From Ralstonia pickettii (lineage in GTDB: Bacteria; Pseudomonadota; Gammaproteobacteria; Burkholderiales; Burkholderiaceae): a stretch of 64,000 bases of DNA. The notes below the pieces were generated by a model that had not been told where the DNA came from, ran no database searches, and worked only from the letters and a program-made list of their open reading frames with translations. The position numbers and the translations under genes were made by a program. The stretch is from contig NZ_CP066771.1 in assembly GCF_016466415.2 (NCBI RefSeq), positions 1,178,001-1,242,000 of the forward strand, in the 5' to 3' direction. Positions 1 through 10,757 of this stretch are shown piece after piece; the first letter of the stretch is position 1, and each line of letters starts with the position of its first letter.

Positions 1-170
1 GACTGAATTTCGGGAAAGTGAAATGAGTAATTCTTGTGATGCAACTCAGCTTATTATAACGGCGACCTTCTTGTCCTCGGACATTTCCGATGCGGCAAAA
101 CGCGTCAATTACGCTTAGTTCGCAACAGCAAAACGAAAACCTTGGCCCATATCAAAAGAGCGTCAAAAAG

Positions 171-914
171 ATGAGTGCTGCAGCGCTTCTCAGCGTTTTT
201 CTGATTGCATTGCTCGGCGGTGTGCATTGTCTGGCGATGTGCAGCGGGATCGCGCTCGCGGCCGAACGTGGAACTGTGGCGGTACGGGTCGTGTCGCGCC
301 GCCGGCTATGGTTCGAGCAGGTCGTCATGCATGCCGGCCGGTTGACCACCTACGCGCTGCTTGGCGCAATCATGGGTGCGATGGGCGCGACCTTCTGGCG
401 CCAGCAATGGCTGCCGATTCAACGCGGCTTGTTTGCCTTCGCCAGTGTATTGCTACTCGCCTATGGGACCATGCTGCTCGTGCGTTCCGCCGGAGATGCG
501 TGGCGCAGTGTGTGGCTCGAGCGCTTGCTCGGCCGCGTCGCTGGCGGCCTGTCTCGGGGGGCTGCCACACTGGGCGGCACGCTGCAACGTCAGCCGCCGT
601 TCCTACGCCGCTATATCACGGGTATGGCCTGGGGACTGGTGCCGTGCGGCATGGTCTACGGCGCATTGGCTGTGGCGTTGCTGGCAGGCAACGCTGCCTC
701 CGGGGCGGTGGTCATGCTCGCCTTTGGTGCGGGTACGCTGCCCAACCTGTTGATGATGTCTGGCTTCGCTGGGTGGCTGCGCGGCTTGTCGCGCCGCCGG
801 TGGGCGCGTGGCGCGGCCGGCGTCGCCATCGCCGGGTTCGGCATATGGGGGCTGGTGCACGCGATCTGGCTGCCAGAGATGCTCAACGCACACGGATTCT
901 GTCTGGTACTGTAG
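171..914 (+). CDS. TauE/SafE-like (cytochrome biogenesis/UreH-type) membrane protein
   Basis: A polytopic inner-membrane protein of about 247 residues with six or so hydrophobic segments. The first segment carries the motif GGVHCLAMCSG, typical of the sulfite exporter TauE/SafE and UreH-like family often found beside cbb3 oxidase (cco) genes and linked to copper or heme handling. A GMVYG motif after residue ~150 is also usual. An ATG at 90 would add a 27-residue polar tail that homologs lack, so the ATG at 171, directly before the first membrane helix, is preferred. No partner gene is visible because the window begins just upstream. The transported substrate is unknown; the family name does not prove sulfite export. 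Confidence 0.7.
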   Translation: MSAAALLSVFLIALLGGVHCLAMCSGIALAAERGTVAVRVVSRRRLWFEQVVMHAGRLTTYALLGAIMGAMGATFWRQQWLPIQRGLFAFASVLLLAYGTMLLVRSAGDAWRSVWLERLLGRVAGGLSRGAATLGGTLQRQPPFLRRYITGMAWGLVPCGMVYGALAVALLAGNAASGAVVMLAFGAGTLPNLLMMSGFAGWLRGLSRRRWARGAAGVAIAGFGIWGLVHAIWLPEMLNAHGFCLVL

Positions 915-977
915 GCGTTTAAAGCACGCGTAAATTGCCATCCGACCTGGGATAGGAAGGCTAGATCATCTTCCCGG

Positions 978-1007
978 TTGCGGCGCCGCTGGAAATTGCC
1001 CTACAAT
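978..1007 (+). promoter_or_regulatory. Sigma-70 promoter upstream of scpB
   Basis: TTGCGG (978-983) and TACAAT (1002-1007) are separated by 18 bp. The predicted transcript start is near 1014, nearly 390 nt before the scpB ATG at 1403. Assigned by eye only. Confidence 0.45.
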
Positions 1008-1013
1008 CGCTAA

Positions 1014-1402
1014 CAATTCGATTCGCCACCCGCGCAAATCAACAATCCCAAGCGCGGCGCCAAGCGATGCCCTCCAGCGGTAGTGTCACCCTGGACAGTC
1101 GATTCGGGTGGACTGCCATTCTTCTTGGTAGTCGTCCGGTGCAGTATCCGTCCACATGGCGGCGGAAGAAATTGCCCTTGTGGTGCCTGACCGGCACCGG
1201 ATCAACTCGCTCCTCCGGCCCTTACTTTGCGGGCACAGCCACTGCGTTTCGGTGCAGGGTCCAATTGAATCGATTGGCCTTTGCGCTCCGGGCCCGGGCG
1301 GGCAACAGCAACCAGAAATGCCGCGTGCGTCGCGGCGGGACGACAAACCTCAAGCGTGACGGCAATTCGCCGCGCGCGAGCAATGACGAGCCGCTCAACC
1401 CG
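1014..1402 (+). other. Long leader / unassigned region before scpB
   Basis: About 390 bases between the predicted promoter and the scpB start. The scpB frame is open upstream to 1067, but the extra 112 codons read as arginine/serine/proline-rich sequence with no resemblance to ScpB. I recognise no gene, tRNA or known riboswitch here. It may be a structured 5' leader or decayed sequence. Confidence 0.35.
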
Positions 1403-2236
1403 ATGAATACCCAAGAGGCGAAGATCGTCCTCGAAACCGCGCTGATCTGCGCGCAGGACCCGTTGCGAGTCAATGACTTGCGCAAGCTATTCGACGAAGA
1501 TGTTTCCGCAGACACCATCCGTGTGCTGCTCGAGGAGCTGCGCCAGGACTGGCTGAATCGCGGTGTCGAACTGGTTGCGCTGGCCTCCGGCTGGCGTCTG
1601 CAGAGCCGCCCCGAGATGCGTGTGTATCTCGACCGCCTGCATCCGGAAAAGCCGCCCAAGTACTCGCGCGCCGTGATGGAGACGCTTGCGATCATCGCTT
1701 ACCGCCAGCCGGTCACGCGCGGCGATATTGAAGACATTCGCGGTGTTACGGTCAACACGCAGGTCATCAAGCAGATTGAAGACCGCGGCTGGATCGAAGT
1801 CATCGGTCATCGCGACGTGCCCGGCCGCCCTGCGCTGTATGCAACGACCAAGCAGTTTCTCGATGACCTTGGCTTGCGCTCGCTGGACGAGTTGCCGCCG
1901 CTCGAAGATGCCCGCGCCCAGGCGCAGGCGAGCCTGCTGGAGCAGGGCGCCATCGAATTCGAGGGCGGCGCAATTGCGGTGGAAGAACTGACAGCGCTGG
2001 TCAACGACGTGCCGGAAGGTGCAGAGGCTTCGGTGGCGGAAGCGGCCGGATCGCCGGTTGCCGAGGCTTCCGTTGAGGCGGCTGCTGAAACACTAGCGCA
2101 ACCTGAGATGGCGCCGCGCGACGAGCCGGCCCTGGAAACCGAGCCTCAAGCGGTGAGTGCGGCCGAGGTTGCGTCAGGGCCAGAACACAAAACACCGGTC
2201 GAGCCGCCCGCGGCTGCCGCCAATGAACATTCGTAA
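1403..2236 (+). CDS. scpB: Segregation and condensation protein ScpB
   Basis: ScpB is the winged-helix (kite) subunit of the SMC-ScpA-ScpB condensin that compacts and segregates chromosomes. The two winged-helix domains span roughly residues 5-165. The family block [19 protein letters not shown] lies near residue 95, followed by the GRPALYATT motif. The last ~90 residues are an Ala/Glu/Pro-rich disordered tail common in beta-proteobacteria. The start is set at the ATG of MNTQEAK because the upstream frame extension has no family similarity. The adjacent rluB gene is the usual partner in many bacteria (scpA-scpB-rluB); scpA is not in this interval. 277 aa. Confidence 0.93.
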   Translation: MNTQEAKIVLETALICAQDPLRVNDLRKLFDEDVSADTIRVLLEELRQDWLNRGVELVALASGWRLQSRPEMRVYLDRLHPEKPPKYSRAVMETLAIIAYRQPVTRGDIEDIRGVTVNTQVIKQIEDRGWIEVIGHRDVPGRPALYATTKQFLDDLGLRSLDELPPLEDARAQAQASLLEQGAIEFEGGAIAVEELTALVNDVPEGAEASVAEAAGSPVAEASVEAAAETLAQPEMAPRDEPALETEPQAVSAAEVASGPEHKTPVEPPAAAANEHS

Positions 2237-2293
2237 CGCCATGCCCGCCGCGCAGTCCGCGGATGGCTTGAACCCCTAGATTTGAAAGACGTT

Positions 2294-4111
2294 GTGAGCA
2301 CTCAGCCAGACTCCATGGATACACGTATGCCGGCCGACGCCGACGCTCAGCCGCCGCGACAAGACGGCGGTGATGGGACTGAGGCCACCCCTCGCCGCAA
2401 GGGATTGCGCCGAGGCTTGCGCAACCTCGTGGCTTCGCGCCGCCAGCAGCAGGAGGGTCGACCCGAAGGCGAAGTGGCTGAGGCGGGTGCCGCAGACGCC
2501 GGCCAAGCTGCGCAACCGCGCAAGAGCCGCGCCCCCCGGGCACGCAAGCCGAAAGAGGCAGTGGGAGAGCCGGCGGTCGTTGCCGCGGAAGGCGCAGTTC
2601 CTACGGAACAGGCGCCCGCCGAAGGGCAGGGCGAGCGACGTGGCCCGCGCGGCCGTTTCGGCAAGAATCGCCGTCGCCAGGGCGAAGGCCAGCCGGCAGA
2701 ACGCGCGGAGCGCAGCGAGCGCACGGAAGGTGCAGTTGGCAAGAACGCGGGCGGTCGTGGCAAGCAGCAGAACCGCAACGGCAAACCGCAAGGCAAGGCG
2801 GGCGGCCAGAATCAGAATCGCGGCAGCAAGGGGCCGAAGGGCGGCAAGGGCTCAGAAGATGTCTTCCAATACGTGATTTCCGGTGCGTATGACTCGGAGG
2901 CCGACACCGGCGGCGCATCGCAGCCTCCCAAGACGCGCGAACTGACTTCCGATGATGACGCGCCCAAGCTGCACAAGATCCTGGCTGATGCTGGACTGGG
3001 TTCGCGCCGTGACATGGAGGATCTGATCCTGCAGGGTCGCGTCTCCGTGAATGGTCTGCCGGCCCACATTGGCCAACGCATTCTCGCGACCGACCAGGTG
3101 CGCGTGAATGGCAAGCTTATCCAGCGCAAGCTGCCGAACAAGCCGCCGCGCGTGCTGCTATATCACAAGCCGGCCGGTGAAATCGTCAGCCAGTCCGATC
3201 CGGAAGGCCGTCCGACCGTGTTCGATGCATTGCCGCGCATGAAGACTGGCAAGTGGGTCGCCGTGGGTCGCCTCGACTTCAACACCGAGGGCCTGCTGAT
3301 CTTCACGACCTCTGGCGACATCGCCAACCGTTTCATGCATCCGCGCTATGGCGTTGAACGTGAATATGCGGTGCGTACGCTGGGCGAATTGGCTGAGACC
3401 GACCGCCAGAAGCTGCTGCACGGTATCCCGCTCCAGGACGGCGAGGCCAACTTCCTGCGCTGCGTCGACGGCGGCGGCGAGGGTGTCAACCACTGGTACC
3501 ACGTGGCCCTGACCGAAGGCCGGAACCGTGAAGTCCGACGTATGTTCGAGGCGGTCAATCTGACCGTGTCGCGCCTGATCCGTACGCGCTATGGCAGCTT
3601 CGTGCTGCCGCGTGGCCTCAAGCGCGGCCGCTGGCAGGAGGTGTCGGCAGAGGACGTGCGTACGCTGATGGGCACGCTGGGCATGAAGGTGCCGACGGCG
3701 AGTTCTGGCGGCGGCCAAGATCGCCAGGGCAACCGTCGCCGTGGGCCCGCGCCGGTACTAATGGGCCCGATGTCGTCCGGTTTTGCTGGGGAAGCGAACT
3801 TCCAGTCACGCGGTATGGGCATCGAGAACGGGAATCGCGCGCAACCCGCGCAGCGCCGTCCGTCCAGCCCGCGTCAGCCGGATCCGATGCAGACGTCCAT
3901 GGGCTACATCAATGTGGGAGGCCCGACCACGCTCACAGCGCGGACTCGTATGGGCGATCGTGCGAACGGCCGTGGCGGTGCGGGGACGGGTGGTGGCATG
4001 CGTGATGGCAATCGCATACCCGGCAACAAGCGCCCCGGAAAGAGCGCTGGCGGCATGCCGAACGGCAACAAGGCGCCACGCGGTGGTGGCAAACGCGGCG
4101 GTAAGCGTTAA
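2294..4111 (+). CDS. rluB: 23S rRNA pseudouridine synthase RluB, with long basic tails
   Basis: An RsuA/RluB/RluE/RluF-family enzyme that isomerises uridine to pseudouridine in 23S rRNA (U2605 in E. coli). After a ~215-residue low-complexity, Arg/Gly/Gln-rich N-terminal extension comes an S4 RNA-binding domain ([16 protein letters not shown]) and then the catalytic domain with [14 protein letters not shown], whose Asp is the nucleophile. A ~140-residue Gly/Arg/Lys-rich C-terminal tail ends in GGKRGGKR. At about 605 aa it is roughly twice E. coli RluB. Start choice: GTG at 2294 has GAAAG about 6 bases upstream; TTG at 2282 and ATG at 2315 are alternatives. The tails probably add nonspecific RNA binding (inference). 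Confidence 0.9.
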   Translation: MSTQPDSMDTRMPADADAQPPRQDGGDGTEATPRRKGLRRGLRNLVASRRQQQEGRPEGEVAEAGAADAGQAAQPRKSRAPRARKPKEAVGEPAVVAAEGAVPTEQAPAEGQGERRGPRGRFGKNRRRQGEGQPAERAERSERTEGAVGKNAGGRGKQQNRNGKPQGKAGGQNQNRGSKGPKGGKGSEDVFQYVISGAYDSEADTGGASQPPKTRELTSDDDAPKLHKILADAGLGSRRDMEDLILQGRVSVNGLPAHIGQRILATDQVRVNGKLIQRKLPNKPPRVLLYHKPAGEIVSQSDPEGRPTVFDALPRMKTGKWVAVGRLDFNTEGLLIFTTSGDIANRFMHPRYGVEREYAVRTLGELAETDRQKLLHGIPLQDGEANFLRCVDGGGEGVNHWYHVALTEGRNREVRRMFEAVNLTVSRLIRTRYGSFVLPRGLKRGRWQEVSAEDVRTLMGTLGMKVPTASSGGGQDRQGNRRRGPAPVLMGPMSSGFAGEANFQSRGMGIENGNRAQPAQRRPSSPRQPDPMQTSMGYINVGGPTTLTARTRMGDRANGRGGAGTGGGMRDGNRIPGNKRPGKSAGGMPNGNKAPRGGGKRGGKR

Positions 4112-4117
4112 AAATGC

Positions 4118-4155
4118 GGGCGTTGTGTGCGGCATTCGTCGCAACGCCCCATTTT
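4118..4155 (+). terminator. Intrinsic terminator after rluB
   Basis: Stem GGGCGTTG (4118-4125) pairs with CAACGCCC (4142-4149), followed shortly by TTTT at 4152-4155. It sits 7 bases after the rluB stop. Confidence 0.6.
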
Positions 4156-4176
4156 GTGGCGGCTTTGGGGCAATTT

Positions 4177-4205
4177 TTGCGTTTTGCCTCGAAGCGTATT
4201 ACAAT
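4177..4205 (+). promoter_or_regulatory. Promoter of the rimP-nusA-infB operon
   Basis: TTGCGT (4177-4182), a 17-bp spacer and TACAAT (4200-4205) form a good sigma-70 promoter. It lies downstream of the rluB terminator and upstream of the rimP leader hairpin. The predicted start is near 4212. Confidence 0.65.
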
Positions 4206-4236
4206 GTGAGTCTAATCAAAAGTCATCCTGCAGAAG

Positions 4237-4274
4237 ATGGGCGAATGATATGGGCGTTGCGCCCATTTTTTTTT
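4237..4274 (+). terminator. Leader terminator/attenuator before rimP
   Basis: ATGGGCG occurs twice (4237-4243 and 4250-4256). Either copy can pair with CGCCCAT at 4260-4266, which runs straight into nine T residues (4266-4274). With the near copy this is a 7-bp stem, TTG loop and T-run. It lies between the promoter and the rimP start, so transcription of the nusA operon must read through it. This fits attenuation or NusA-dependent autoregulation, which is inference. Confidence 0.65.
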
Positions 4275-4317
4275 GCTTCAGCAGGTTGGCCATACCGGGA
4301 AATTCTTCAGGAAAAAC

Positions 4318-4806
4318 GTGCATCTGACTGATCTGATTGAGAAAACCCTCACCGCCATGGGGTATGAGCTGGTGGAAGTGGAGCGCGCGCCTGCCGGGCT
4401 GCTGCGCGTGTATATCGATCAGGCAGAGAACGGCGTCGTCATTGAAGATTGCGAAAAAGTGAGTCATCAACTCACGCGCGTGTTCGAAGTTGAAAACGTC
4501 AACTACGAACGGCTGGAAGTGTCGTCGCCTGGGCTGGACCGCCCGCTACGCACGCTCGCCGACTTCACGCGCTTCGCCGGCCTTGAGGCCAAGGTGACGC
4601 TGCGCTTGCCGGTGAATGGACAGAAGAATTTCACGGGAATCATTCAGGCTCCGACGGGCGAGCCAGGCCAGGAACGGATCGGCCTTGAGTTTGAGGGCAA
4701 GGAAGGCCCTGCGCTGCTGGAATTCACGCTGTCGGAACTCGACCGCGCCCGGCTGGTGCCCGTGCTGGACTTCAAAGGAAATCGAAACAAAGGGAACAAG
4801 CAATGA
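4318..4806 (+). CDS. rimP: Ribosome maturation factor RimP
   Basis: RimP assists late assembly of the 30S subunit. The sequence begins [20 protein letters not shown] at a GTG codon; the alpha/beta N-terminal domain covers residues 1-80 ([12 protein letters not shown] is the family signature) and an SH3-like C-terminal domain follows. The GTG at 4318 is chosen because the upstream frame extension lies in the leader hairpin. Its TGA overlaps the nusA ATG (ATGA), indicating translational coupling. 162 aa, close to the usual ~150-160. Confidence 0.93.
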   Translation: MHLTDLIEKTLTAMGYELVEVERAPAGLLRVYIDQAENGVVIEDCEKVSHQLTRVFEVENVNYERLEVSSPGLDRPLRTLADFTRFAGLEAKVTLRLPVNGQKNFTGIIQAPTGEPGQERIGLEFEGKEGPALLEFTLSELDRARLVPVLDFKGNRNKGNKQ

Positions 4807-6278
4807 GCCGCGAAGTTCTGTTGCTCGTCGATGCGCTTGCGCGCGAAAAAAACGTCGACAAGGATGTGGTGTTCGGGGCGCTGGAAGCTGCACTGGCTTC
4901 GGCGACCAAGAAGCGCTTTGAAGAAGACGTGGATGTGCGCGTGGCGATCGACCGTGAGTCGGGCGAACACGAAACCTTCCGTCGCTGGCTCGTCGTTCCC
5001 GACGATGCAGGCCTGCAGGAGCCGGACAAGCAGATTCTGCTGTTCGAAGCCAAGGAGCAGAACCCTGACCTCGACGTCGACGATTTTGTCGAAGAGCAGA
5101 TCGAATCGGTCGAGTTTGGCCGCATCGGCGCGCAGGCTGCCAAGCAGGTGATCCTGCAGCGCATCCGCGATGCCGAGCGCGAGCAGATCCTGAACGATTA
5201 CCTGGATCGTGGCGAGAAGGTCATGACCGGCACGATCAAGCGCGCCGACAAGAAGGGCCTGATCGTAGAAACCGGTCGCGTCGAGGCGCTGCTGGCCCGC
5301 GACCAGATGATCCCGAAGGAAAACCTGCGTACGGGCGACCGCGTCCGCGCATACATCCTGAATGTCGACCGTACCGCACGCGGCCCGCAGATCGAGCTGT
5401 CCCGCACCTGCCCGGAGTTCCTGATCAAGCTCTTCGAAAACGAAGTGCCGGAAATGGAACAGGGCCTGCTGGAGATCAAGGCCGCCGCGCGCGATCCGGG
5501 CGTGCGTGCGAAAATCGCAGTCGTTGCACATGACAAGCGCATCGACCCGATTGGCACCTGCGTCGGCGTGCGCGGCACCCGTGTGACCGCCGTGCGTAAC
5601 GAAGTTGGTGGCGAAGCTGTAGACATCGTGCTGTGGTCGGAAGACCCGGCGCAGTTCGTGATTGGTGCGCTGGCGCCGGCACAAGTGCAGTCCATCGTCG
5701 TGGACGAGGAAAAGCACAGCATGGACGTGGTGGTCGACGAGGAAAATCTCGCCGTGGCCATCGGCCGTAGCGGCCAGAACGTTCGCCTGGCGTCGGAATT
5801 GACCGGCTGGCAGATCAACATCATGACGCCGGCAGAATCTGCGCAGAAGCAGGCGGAAGAAAGCTCCGTCGTTCGTCAGTTGTTCATGGCGAAGCTGGAC
5901 GTGGACGAAGAGGTTGCCGACATCCTGATCGAAGAGGGCTTCAGCTCGCTCGAGGAAGTGGCCTACGTGCCGCTGCAGGAAATGCTGGAAATCGAAGCGT
6001 TCGACGAAGACACCGTCAACGAGCTGCGTAATCGCGCTCGCGACGTGCTGTTGACGATGGAGCTGGCGAAGGAAGAAAGGGTCGAGAAGGTGTCGCAAGA
6101 CCTGCGCGACCTCGAGGGGCTGACCCCGGAGCTGATCGGCAAGCTGGCCGAGGGGAACATCCAGACGCGCGACGACTTGGCCGAGCTGGCCGTGGACGAA
6201 TTGGTCGAGATGACCGGCGTCGACGAAGAACAAGCCAAGGCGCTGATCATGAAGGCGCGTGAACACTGGTTTTCGTGA
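4803..6278 (+). CDS. nusA: Transcription termination/antitermination factor NusA
   Basis: NusA binds RNA polymerase and modulates pausing, termination and antitermination. Domain order is an N-terminal RNAP-binding domain (~1-130), S1 domain (~135-200), KH1 and KH2 (~205-345, with [16 protein letters not shown] and a second GxxG motif GRSGQNVR), then two C-terminal acidic repeats (~365-420 and ~440-490) as in E. coli. At 491 aa it is full length. The first codon overlaps the rimP stop and the gene is followed 62 bases later by infB. Confidence 0.96.
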   Translation: MSREVLLLVDALAREKNVDKDVVFGALEAALASATKKRFEEDVDVRVAIDRESGEHETFRRWLVVPDDAGLQEPDKQILLFEAKEQNPDLDVDDFVEEQIESVEFGRIGAQAAKQVILQRIRDAEREQILNDYLDRGEKVMTGTIKRADKKGLIVETGRVEALLARDQMIPKENLRTGDRVRAYILNVDRTARGPQIELSRTCPEFLIKLFENEVPEMEQGLLEIKAAARDPGVRAKIAVVAHDKRIDPIGTCVGVRGTRVTAVRNEVGGEAVDIVLWSEDPAQFVIGALAPAQVQSIVVDEEKHSMDVVVDEENLAVAIGRSGQNVRLASELTGWQINIMTPAESAQKQAEESSVVRQLFMAKLDVDEEVADILIEEGFSSLEEVAYVPLQEMLEIEAFDEDTVNELRNRARDVLLTMELAKEERVEKVSQDLRDLEGLTPELIGKLAEGNIQTRDDLAELAVDELVEMTGVDEEQAKALIMKAREHWFS

Positions 6279-6340
6279 GTCGCATAAACGTTGATCGTTT
6301 ATCGCAATCCTCACTGAAACCAAGCATCGAAAGGGTTTGA

Positions 6341-9235
6341 ATGGCAAGCACAACAGTTGCCCAGCTCGCTGGCGAATTGAACCGTAGTGCATCAGCACTG
6401 CTGGAACAATTGCAGGCCGCGGGCGTGCAAAAGGCGACGCCGGAAGACGTCATCACCGAATCGGACAAGACCCGTTTGCTCGACTATCTCAAGCGAGCAC
6501 ACGGCAGCGCCGAGGATGGCGCGCGCAAGAAGATCACGATCACCAAGCGCGAAACCAGCGAAATCCGCCAGGCGGATGCCACGGGTAAGACGCGTACCGT
6601 GCAAGTGGAAGTCAAGAAGAAGCGCGTGCTGGTCAAGCGTGATGAGCCGAACGCGGCACAGGCTGAATCGGAAGCGGCTGAGGCTGCGCCGGTGGTCGAT
6701 GCCGAGGAAGTCGCGCGTCGCGAGGAAGAACATCGTCGCCAGGCCGAATTGCTGGCTCGTCAAGAAGCCGAACTCAAGGCGCGCCAGGAAGCGATGGAGC
6801 GCGAGGAAGCTGAGCGGCGCGCCCGTCAGGAGGCCGCCGAGGCCGAGCAGAAGCGTCAGGCTGAACTCGCTGCCAAGAAAGCGGAAGAGGAGGCCGTTGC
6901 TGCCCGCGCTGCTGCTGAAGCGTCGGACGAAGCCCCGCGCCGCAAGGCCGAGGAAGACGCCGCGCGTCTGGCAACCGAGCGCGAAGCCGCGCAGAAGGCT
7001 GCTGACGAGGCGCGCGTCGCTGCCGACAAGATCAAGGCCGAGGAAGACGCCGCGCGTAAGCGCCGCGAAGCTGCCGAAGCAGAAGCCCGCGCGATCCGCG
7101 AGATGATGAGCGCCCCGGCTCGCGTGCTGAAGACGCCCGCCGAGCGGAAGGCTGAAGAGGTCAAGAAGGCAGAGCAATCGGGCACGCTGCATAAGCCTGT
7201 GAAGCCGGCCGGCGAAGCACGCCCGGCTGCGGCTGCCAAGAAGCCGGCTGCCCCGGCACCTGCCGCTGCTGCACCGAGCTCGCCGTCGGGTGACAAGAAG
7301 GGCGGTCGCGGCAAGTCGGGTTGGCAAGACGACAACCGTACCGGAAAGCGCGGCGGCCTGAAGACGCGCGGCGACACGGGCGGCGGTGCCGACGGCTGGC
7401 GCTCCGGCTCCAAGGGCGGCCGCAACCGTCATGGCGACGACAACCGCAATGCCTTCCAGGCACCGACCGAGCCGGTCGTGCGTGAAGTGCACGTGCCGGA
7501 AACCATCTCCGTTGCCGATCTGGCGCACAAGATGTCGGTCAAGGCCGCTGAAGTCATCAAGCAGATGATGAAGCTCGGCCAGATGGTCACGATCAACCAG
7601 GTACTGGACCAAGAGACCGCGATGATCGTGGTCGAAGAAATGGGCCACCAGGCGGTCGCAGCCAAGCTGGACGATCCGGAAGCGATGCTGGTTGGGGACG
7701 TGCAGGAGCAAACCAACGCCGAAGCCGAAACCCGTCCGCCGGTTGTCACCGTCATGGGCCACGTCGACCACGGCAAGACCTCGCTGCTGGACTACATTCG
7801 TCGCGCCAAGGTTGCGGCGGGCGAGGCCGGTGGCATCACGCAGCACATCGGCGCGTATCACGTCGAAACCGATCGCGGCGTCATTACGTTCCTGGACACC
7901 CCGGGCCACGAGGCCTTCACGGCCATGCGTGCACGCGGTGCGAAGGCGACCGATATTGTGATTCTGGTAGTGGCGGCCGACGATGGCGTCATGCCGCAGA
8001 CGAAGGAAGCCATCGCGCACGCGAAGGCGGCCGGGGTGCCCATTGTGGTTGCGATCACCAAGGTCGACAAGCCCGAAGCCAACCCCGACCGTGTCAAGCA
8101 GGAACTGGTGGCTGAGAGCGTGATTCCGGAAGAGTACGGCGGCGATGTGCCGTTCGTGCCGGTATCCGCCAAGACTGGCGAAGGTATCGACAGCCTGCTG
8201 GAAAACGTGCTGCTGCAAGCCGAAGTGCTGGAACTCAAGGCGCCGGTCAACGCGCCGGCCAAGGGTCTGGTGGTGGAAGCGCAGTTGGATAAGGGCAAGG
8301 GTCCGATCGCTACGGTGCTCGTGCAGAGCGGTACGCTCAAGCGCGGCGACGTGGTGCTTGCGGGCACCGCCTATGGCCGCGTGCGCGCCATGCTGGACGA
8401 AAACGGCAAGCCGGCCAAGGAAGCTGGTCCGTCGATCCCGGTGGAAATTCAGGGTCTGTCGGAAGTGCCGGGTGCCGGTGAAGAAGTGCTGGTGCTGCCG
8501 GACGAACGTAAGGCACGCGAAATCGCGCTGTTCCGCCAAGGCAAGTTCCGCGATGTGAAGCTGGCACGCCAACAGGCTGCCAAGCTGGAAAACATGCTGG
8601 AACAGATGAGCGAAGGCGACGTGAAGTCGCTGCCGCTGATCATCAAGGCCGACGTGCAGGGCTCGCAGGAAGCGCTGGTGCATTCGCTCAAGAAGCTGTC
8701 GACCGACGAAGTGCGTGTGCAGATTGTGCACGCTGCCGTGGGCGGTATCACCGAGTCGGACGTCAATCTGGCAACCGCGTCGAAGGCCGTCATCATCGGC
8801 TTCAACACGCGGGCCGACGCCGGTGCGCGCAAGCTGGCGGAAAACCACGGCATCGACATCCGCTACTACAACATCATCTATGACGCTGTGGATGAGGTGA
8901 AGGCGGCGATGTCGGGCATGCTGTCGCCGGAGAAGCGCGAAGAGACGACGGGCCTTGTCGAGGTGCGCCAGGTCTTCCACGTGCCGAAGGTTGGCGCAGT
9001 GGCTGGCTGTATGGTGCTGGACGGCTTCGTCAAGCGCAATTCGCTGGTGCGGGTACTGCGTGCGAACGTGGTCATCTTCTCGGGCGAACTCGATTCGCTC
9101 AAGCGCTTCAAGGACGACGTGAAGGAAGTGAAGCAAGGCTTCGAGTGCGGCCTGTCGATCAAGAACTTCAACGACGTTCAGGAAGGCGATCAGCTCGAGG
9201 TCTACGAGATCACTGAGGTGGCGCGTACGCTGTAA
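6341..9235 (+). CDS. infB: Translation initiation factor IF-2
   Basis: GTPase that recruits fMet-tRNA to the 30S subunit and promotes subunit joining. It has the N-terminal IF2 helical modules, a long Glu/Arg/Ala-rich charged coil (about residues 120-270), a Gly/Lys linker, and the G domain with [16 protein letters not shown] (G1), DTPGHEAFT (G3) and ITKVDKP (G4), followed by domains II-IV. 964 aa. The AAAGGG ribosome-binding site lies 6-7 bases before ATG. It is the central gene of the operon with nusA upstream and rbfA-truB downstream. Confidence 0.97.
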   Translation: MASTTVAQLAGELNRSASALLEQLQAAGVQKATPEDVITESDKTRLLDYLKRAHGSAEDGARKKITITKRETSEIRQADATGKTRTVQVEVKKKRVLVKRDEPNAAQAESEAAEAAPVVDAEEVARREEEHRRQAELLARQEAELKARQEAMEREEAERRARQEAAEAEQKRQAELAAKKAEEEAVAARAAAEASDEAPRRKAEEDAARLATEREAAQKAADEARVAADKIKAEEDAARKRREAAEAEARAIREMMSAPARVLKTPAERKAEEVKKAEQSGTLHKPVKPAGEARPAAAAKKPAAPAPAAAAPSSPSGDKKGGRGKSGWQDDNRTGKRGGLKTRGDTGGGADGWRSGSKGGRNRHGDDNRNAFQAPTEPVVREVHVPETISVADLAHKMSVKAAEVIKQMMKLGQMVTINQVLDQETAMIVVEEMGHQAVAAKLDDPEAMLVGDVQEQTNAEAETRPPVVTVMGHVDHGKTSLLDYIRRAKVAAGEAGGITQHIGAYHVETDRGVITFLDTPGHEAFTAMRARGAKATDIVILVVAADDGVMPQTKEAIAHAKAAGVPIVVAITKVDKPEANPDRVKQELVAESVIPEEYGGDVPFVPVSAKTGEGIDSLLENVLLQAEVLELKAPVNAPAKGLVVEAQLDKGKGPIATVLVQSGTLKRGDVVLAGTAYGRVRAMLDENGKPAKEAGPSIPVEIQGLSEVPGAGEEVLVLPDERKAREIALFRQGKFRDVKLARQQAAKLENMLEQMSEGDVKSLPLIIKADVQGSQEALVHSLKKLSTDEVRVQIVHAAVGGITESDVNLATASKAVIIGFNTRADAGARKLAENHGIDIRYYNIIYDAVDEVKAAMSGMLSPEKREETTGLVEVRQVFHVPKVGAVAGCMVLDGFVKRNSLVRVLRANVVIFSGELDSLKRFKDDVKEVKQGFECGLSIKNFNDVQEGDQLEVYEITEVARTL

Positions 9236-9362
9236 TACGTTGGCCGGGCGCTGCGGTGTCCGGCTCGACTTTGCGACGGTGGCCCGGGCGCGTCCCGCGC
9301 CACCGTTTTGTCTTTTTGGGCCAGCCGGCGCATGCTGTCGGCGCCCATGTGAGGAATACTCT

Positions 9363-9734
9363 ATGCCGAAGAAATCCGGATCGGCCGCTGGCCGCAACGT
9401 GCGCATCGCCGATCAGATCCAGCGCGATCTGGCCGAGTTGATCCAGCGCGAAATCAAGAACCCGGCAATGGGCCTGGTGACGCTGCAATCCGTGACGCTC
9501 ACGCCAGACTACGCGCACGCCAAGATCTACTTCACGGTGCTGGGTGCCGAGCCGGAAGTCGCCGGCGCCATCCTGAACGAGAAGGCGGGCTACCTGCATT
9601 CGCTGTTGTTCAAGCGCCTGCACATCCATACGGTGCCGACACTGCATTTCCACTTCGACGGTTCGGTCGAGCGCGGTATCGAGATGTCGCGCCTGATCGA
9701 TGAGGCCAACGCCACGCGTGCCAAAGACGATTGA
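9363..9734 (+). CDS. rbfA: Ribosome-binding factor A
   Basis: Small KH-like factor that matures the 5' end of 16S rRNA in 30S particles. The protein [20 protein letters not shown] has the family helix [21 protein letters not shown] and ends after the DEAN-type motif [12 protein letters not shown]. An in-frame extension reaches back to 9240, but homologs start at this ATG, which has GAGGA 9-13 bases upstream. 123 aa. It is followed by truB after one base. Confidence 0.93.
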   Translation: MPKKSGSAAGRNVRIADQIQRDLAELIQREIKNPAMGLVTLQSVTLTPDYAHAKIYFTVLGAEPEVAGAILNEKAGYLHSLLFKRLHIHTVPTLHFHFDGSVERGIEMSRLIDEANATRAKDD

Positions 9735-9735
9735 G

Positions 9736-10692
9736 ATGGCTGAGCACCAAGTGCCCAGGCCCCAAAAGCCGCCGCGGCGTGATGTGCATGGCGTGCTGCT
9801 CCTAGACAAGCCGATCGGCTGGTCGAGCAACGATGCGCTGATCCGCGCCAAACGCCTGCTGTGGGCCAAGAAGGCGGGGCACACCGGCACGCTCGATCCG
9901 CTTGCTACGGGCCTGTTGCCCCTGTGTTTTGGCGAGGCGACCAAGTTTTCGCAGGATCTGCTCGATGCGGACAAGACGTACGAAACCGTCGTGCGCCTCG
10001 GGATCAGGACGAGTACCGCAGACGCGGAAGGCGAGGTGCTGAGCGAGCGCCCGGTATCGGTCACGCCCGAGCGACTGCAGGCAGCCATCGCGCGCTTCGT
10101 CGGCGAGATCGACCAGGTGCCGCCGATGCACTCGGCGCTGAAGAAGGACGGCAAGCCGCTGTACGAGTACGCCCGTGCGGGGCAAACGGTGGAACGTGCT
10201 GCGCGTCGGGTAACGATCTACGGGATTGATCTGCTGGCAACCGACCTGCAATCGGCCGAACCGACGATCACGTTACGCGTGTCATGCAGCAAAGGCACCT
10301 ACATCCGTACGTTGGGTGAAGACATTGGGGAGGCGCTGGGCTGCGGCGGGCATCTGGTTGCGCTGCGTCGCACCCAGGTGGGCAACCTCACGCTGGACGG
10401 CGCCGTGACGCTCGAAGCGTTGGACGCTGCTGCTGAAGATGCACGTGGTGCATTGCTGGCGCCGGTCGATGCGCTGTTGCAGACATTGCCGCGCGTGGAG
10501 CTGGATGCGCAAGAGAGCCGTCGCTTCCTGCATGGCCAGCGCTTGCCGTTGCAATTGGCGTTGCCGAATGCTGACCAGGTGCGCGTCTACGGCGTGCGTG
10601 ACGCGATCGCGGCGGATGCCACTGCGTCGCTGCTCGGAGTGGCTGCCTGGCAAGGCGGTGTGCTCCGGCCGGAGCGGCTCGTGCATCTTTGA
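9736..10692 (+). CDS. truB: tRNA pseudouridine(55) synthase TruB
   Basis: Makes pseudouridine 55 in the T-arm of tRNAs. It has the TruB motif I block [14 protein letters not shown], the catalytic motif [17 protein letters not shown] (Asp nucleophile) and a C-terminal PUA-like region. The ATG at 9736 lies one base after the rbfA stop; the frame is open slightly upstream inside rbfA. 318 aa. This is the last gene of the operon, with a strong bidirectional terminator 18 bases later. Confidence 0.95.
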   Translation: MAEHQVPRPQKPPRRDVHGVLLLDKPIGWSSNDALIRAKRLLWAKKAGHTGTLDPLATGLLPLCFGEATKFSQDLLDADKTYETVVRLGIRTSTADAEGEVLSERPVSVTPERLQAAIARFVGEIDQVPPMHSALKKDGKPLYEYARAGQTVERAARRVTIYGIDLLATDLQSAEPTITLRVSCSKGTYIRTLGEDIGEALGCGGHLVALRRTQVGNLTLDGAVTLEALDAAAEDARGALLAPVDALLQTLPRVELDAQESRRFLHGQRLPLQLALPNADQVRVYGVRDAIAADATASLLGVAAWQGGVLRPERLVHL

Positions 10693-10710
10693 GCCGATCG
10701 GTTGACCAAA

Positions 10711-10738
10711 AAAAGCCACGCGTAGCTGCGTGGCTTTT
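10711..10738. terminator. Bidirectional terminator between truB and emrB
   Basis: Perfect 11-bp stem AAAAGCCACGC (10711-10721) with GCGTGGCTTTT (10728-10738) and a 6-nt loop. It has A-runs on the left and T-runs on the right, so it can stop both the rightward truB transcript and the leftward emrB transcript. Confidence 0.85.
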
Positions 10739-10757
10739 TTGTTCGCGCGATCTTGGA

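Noticed and set aside
6392-9406. 1004-residue open frame on the minus strand
   Set aside because: It is the antisense shadow of infB and rbfA, rich in His/Arg/Leu from GC-skewed codons, with no domain.
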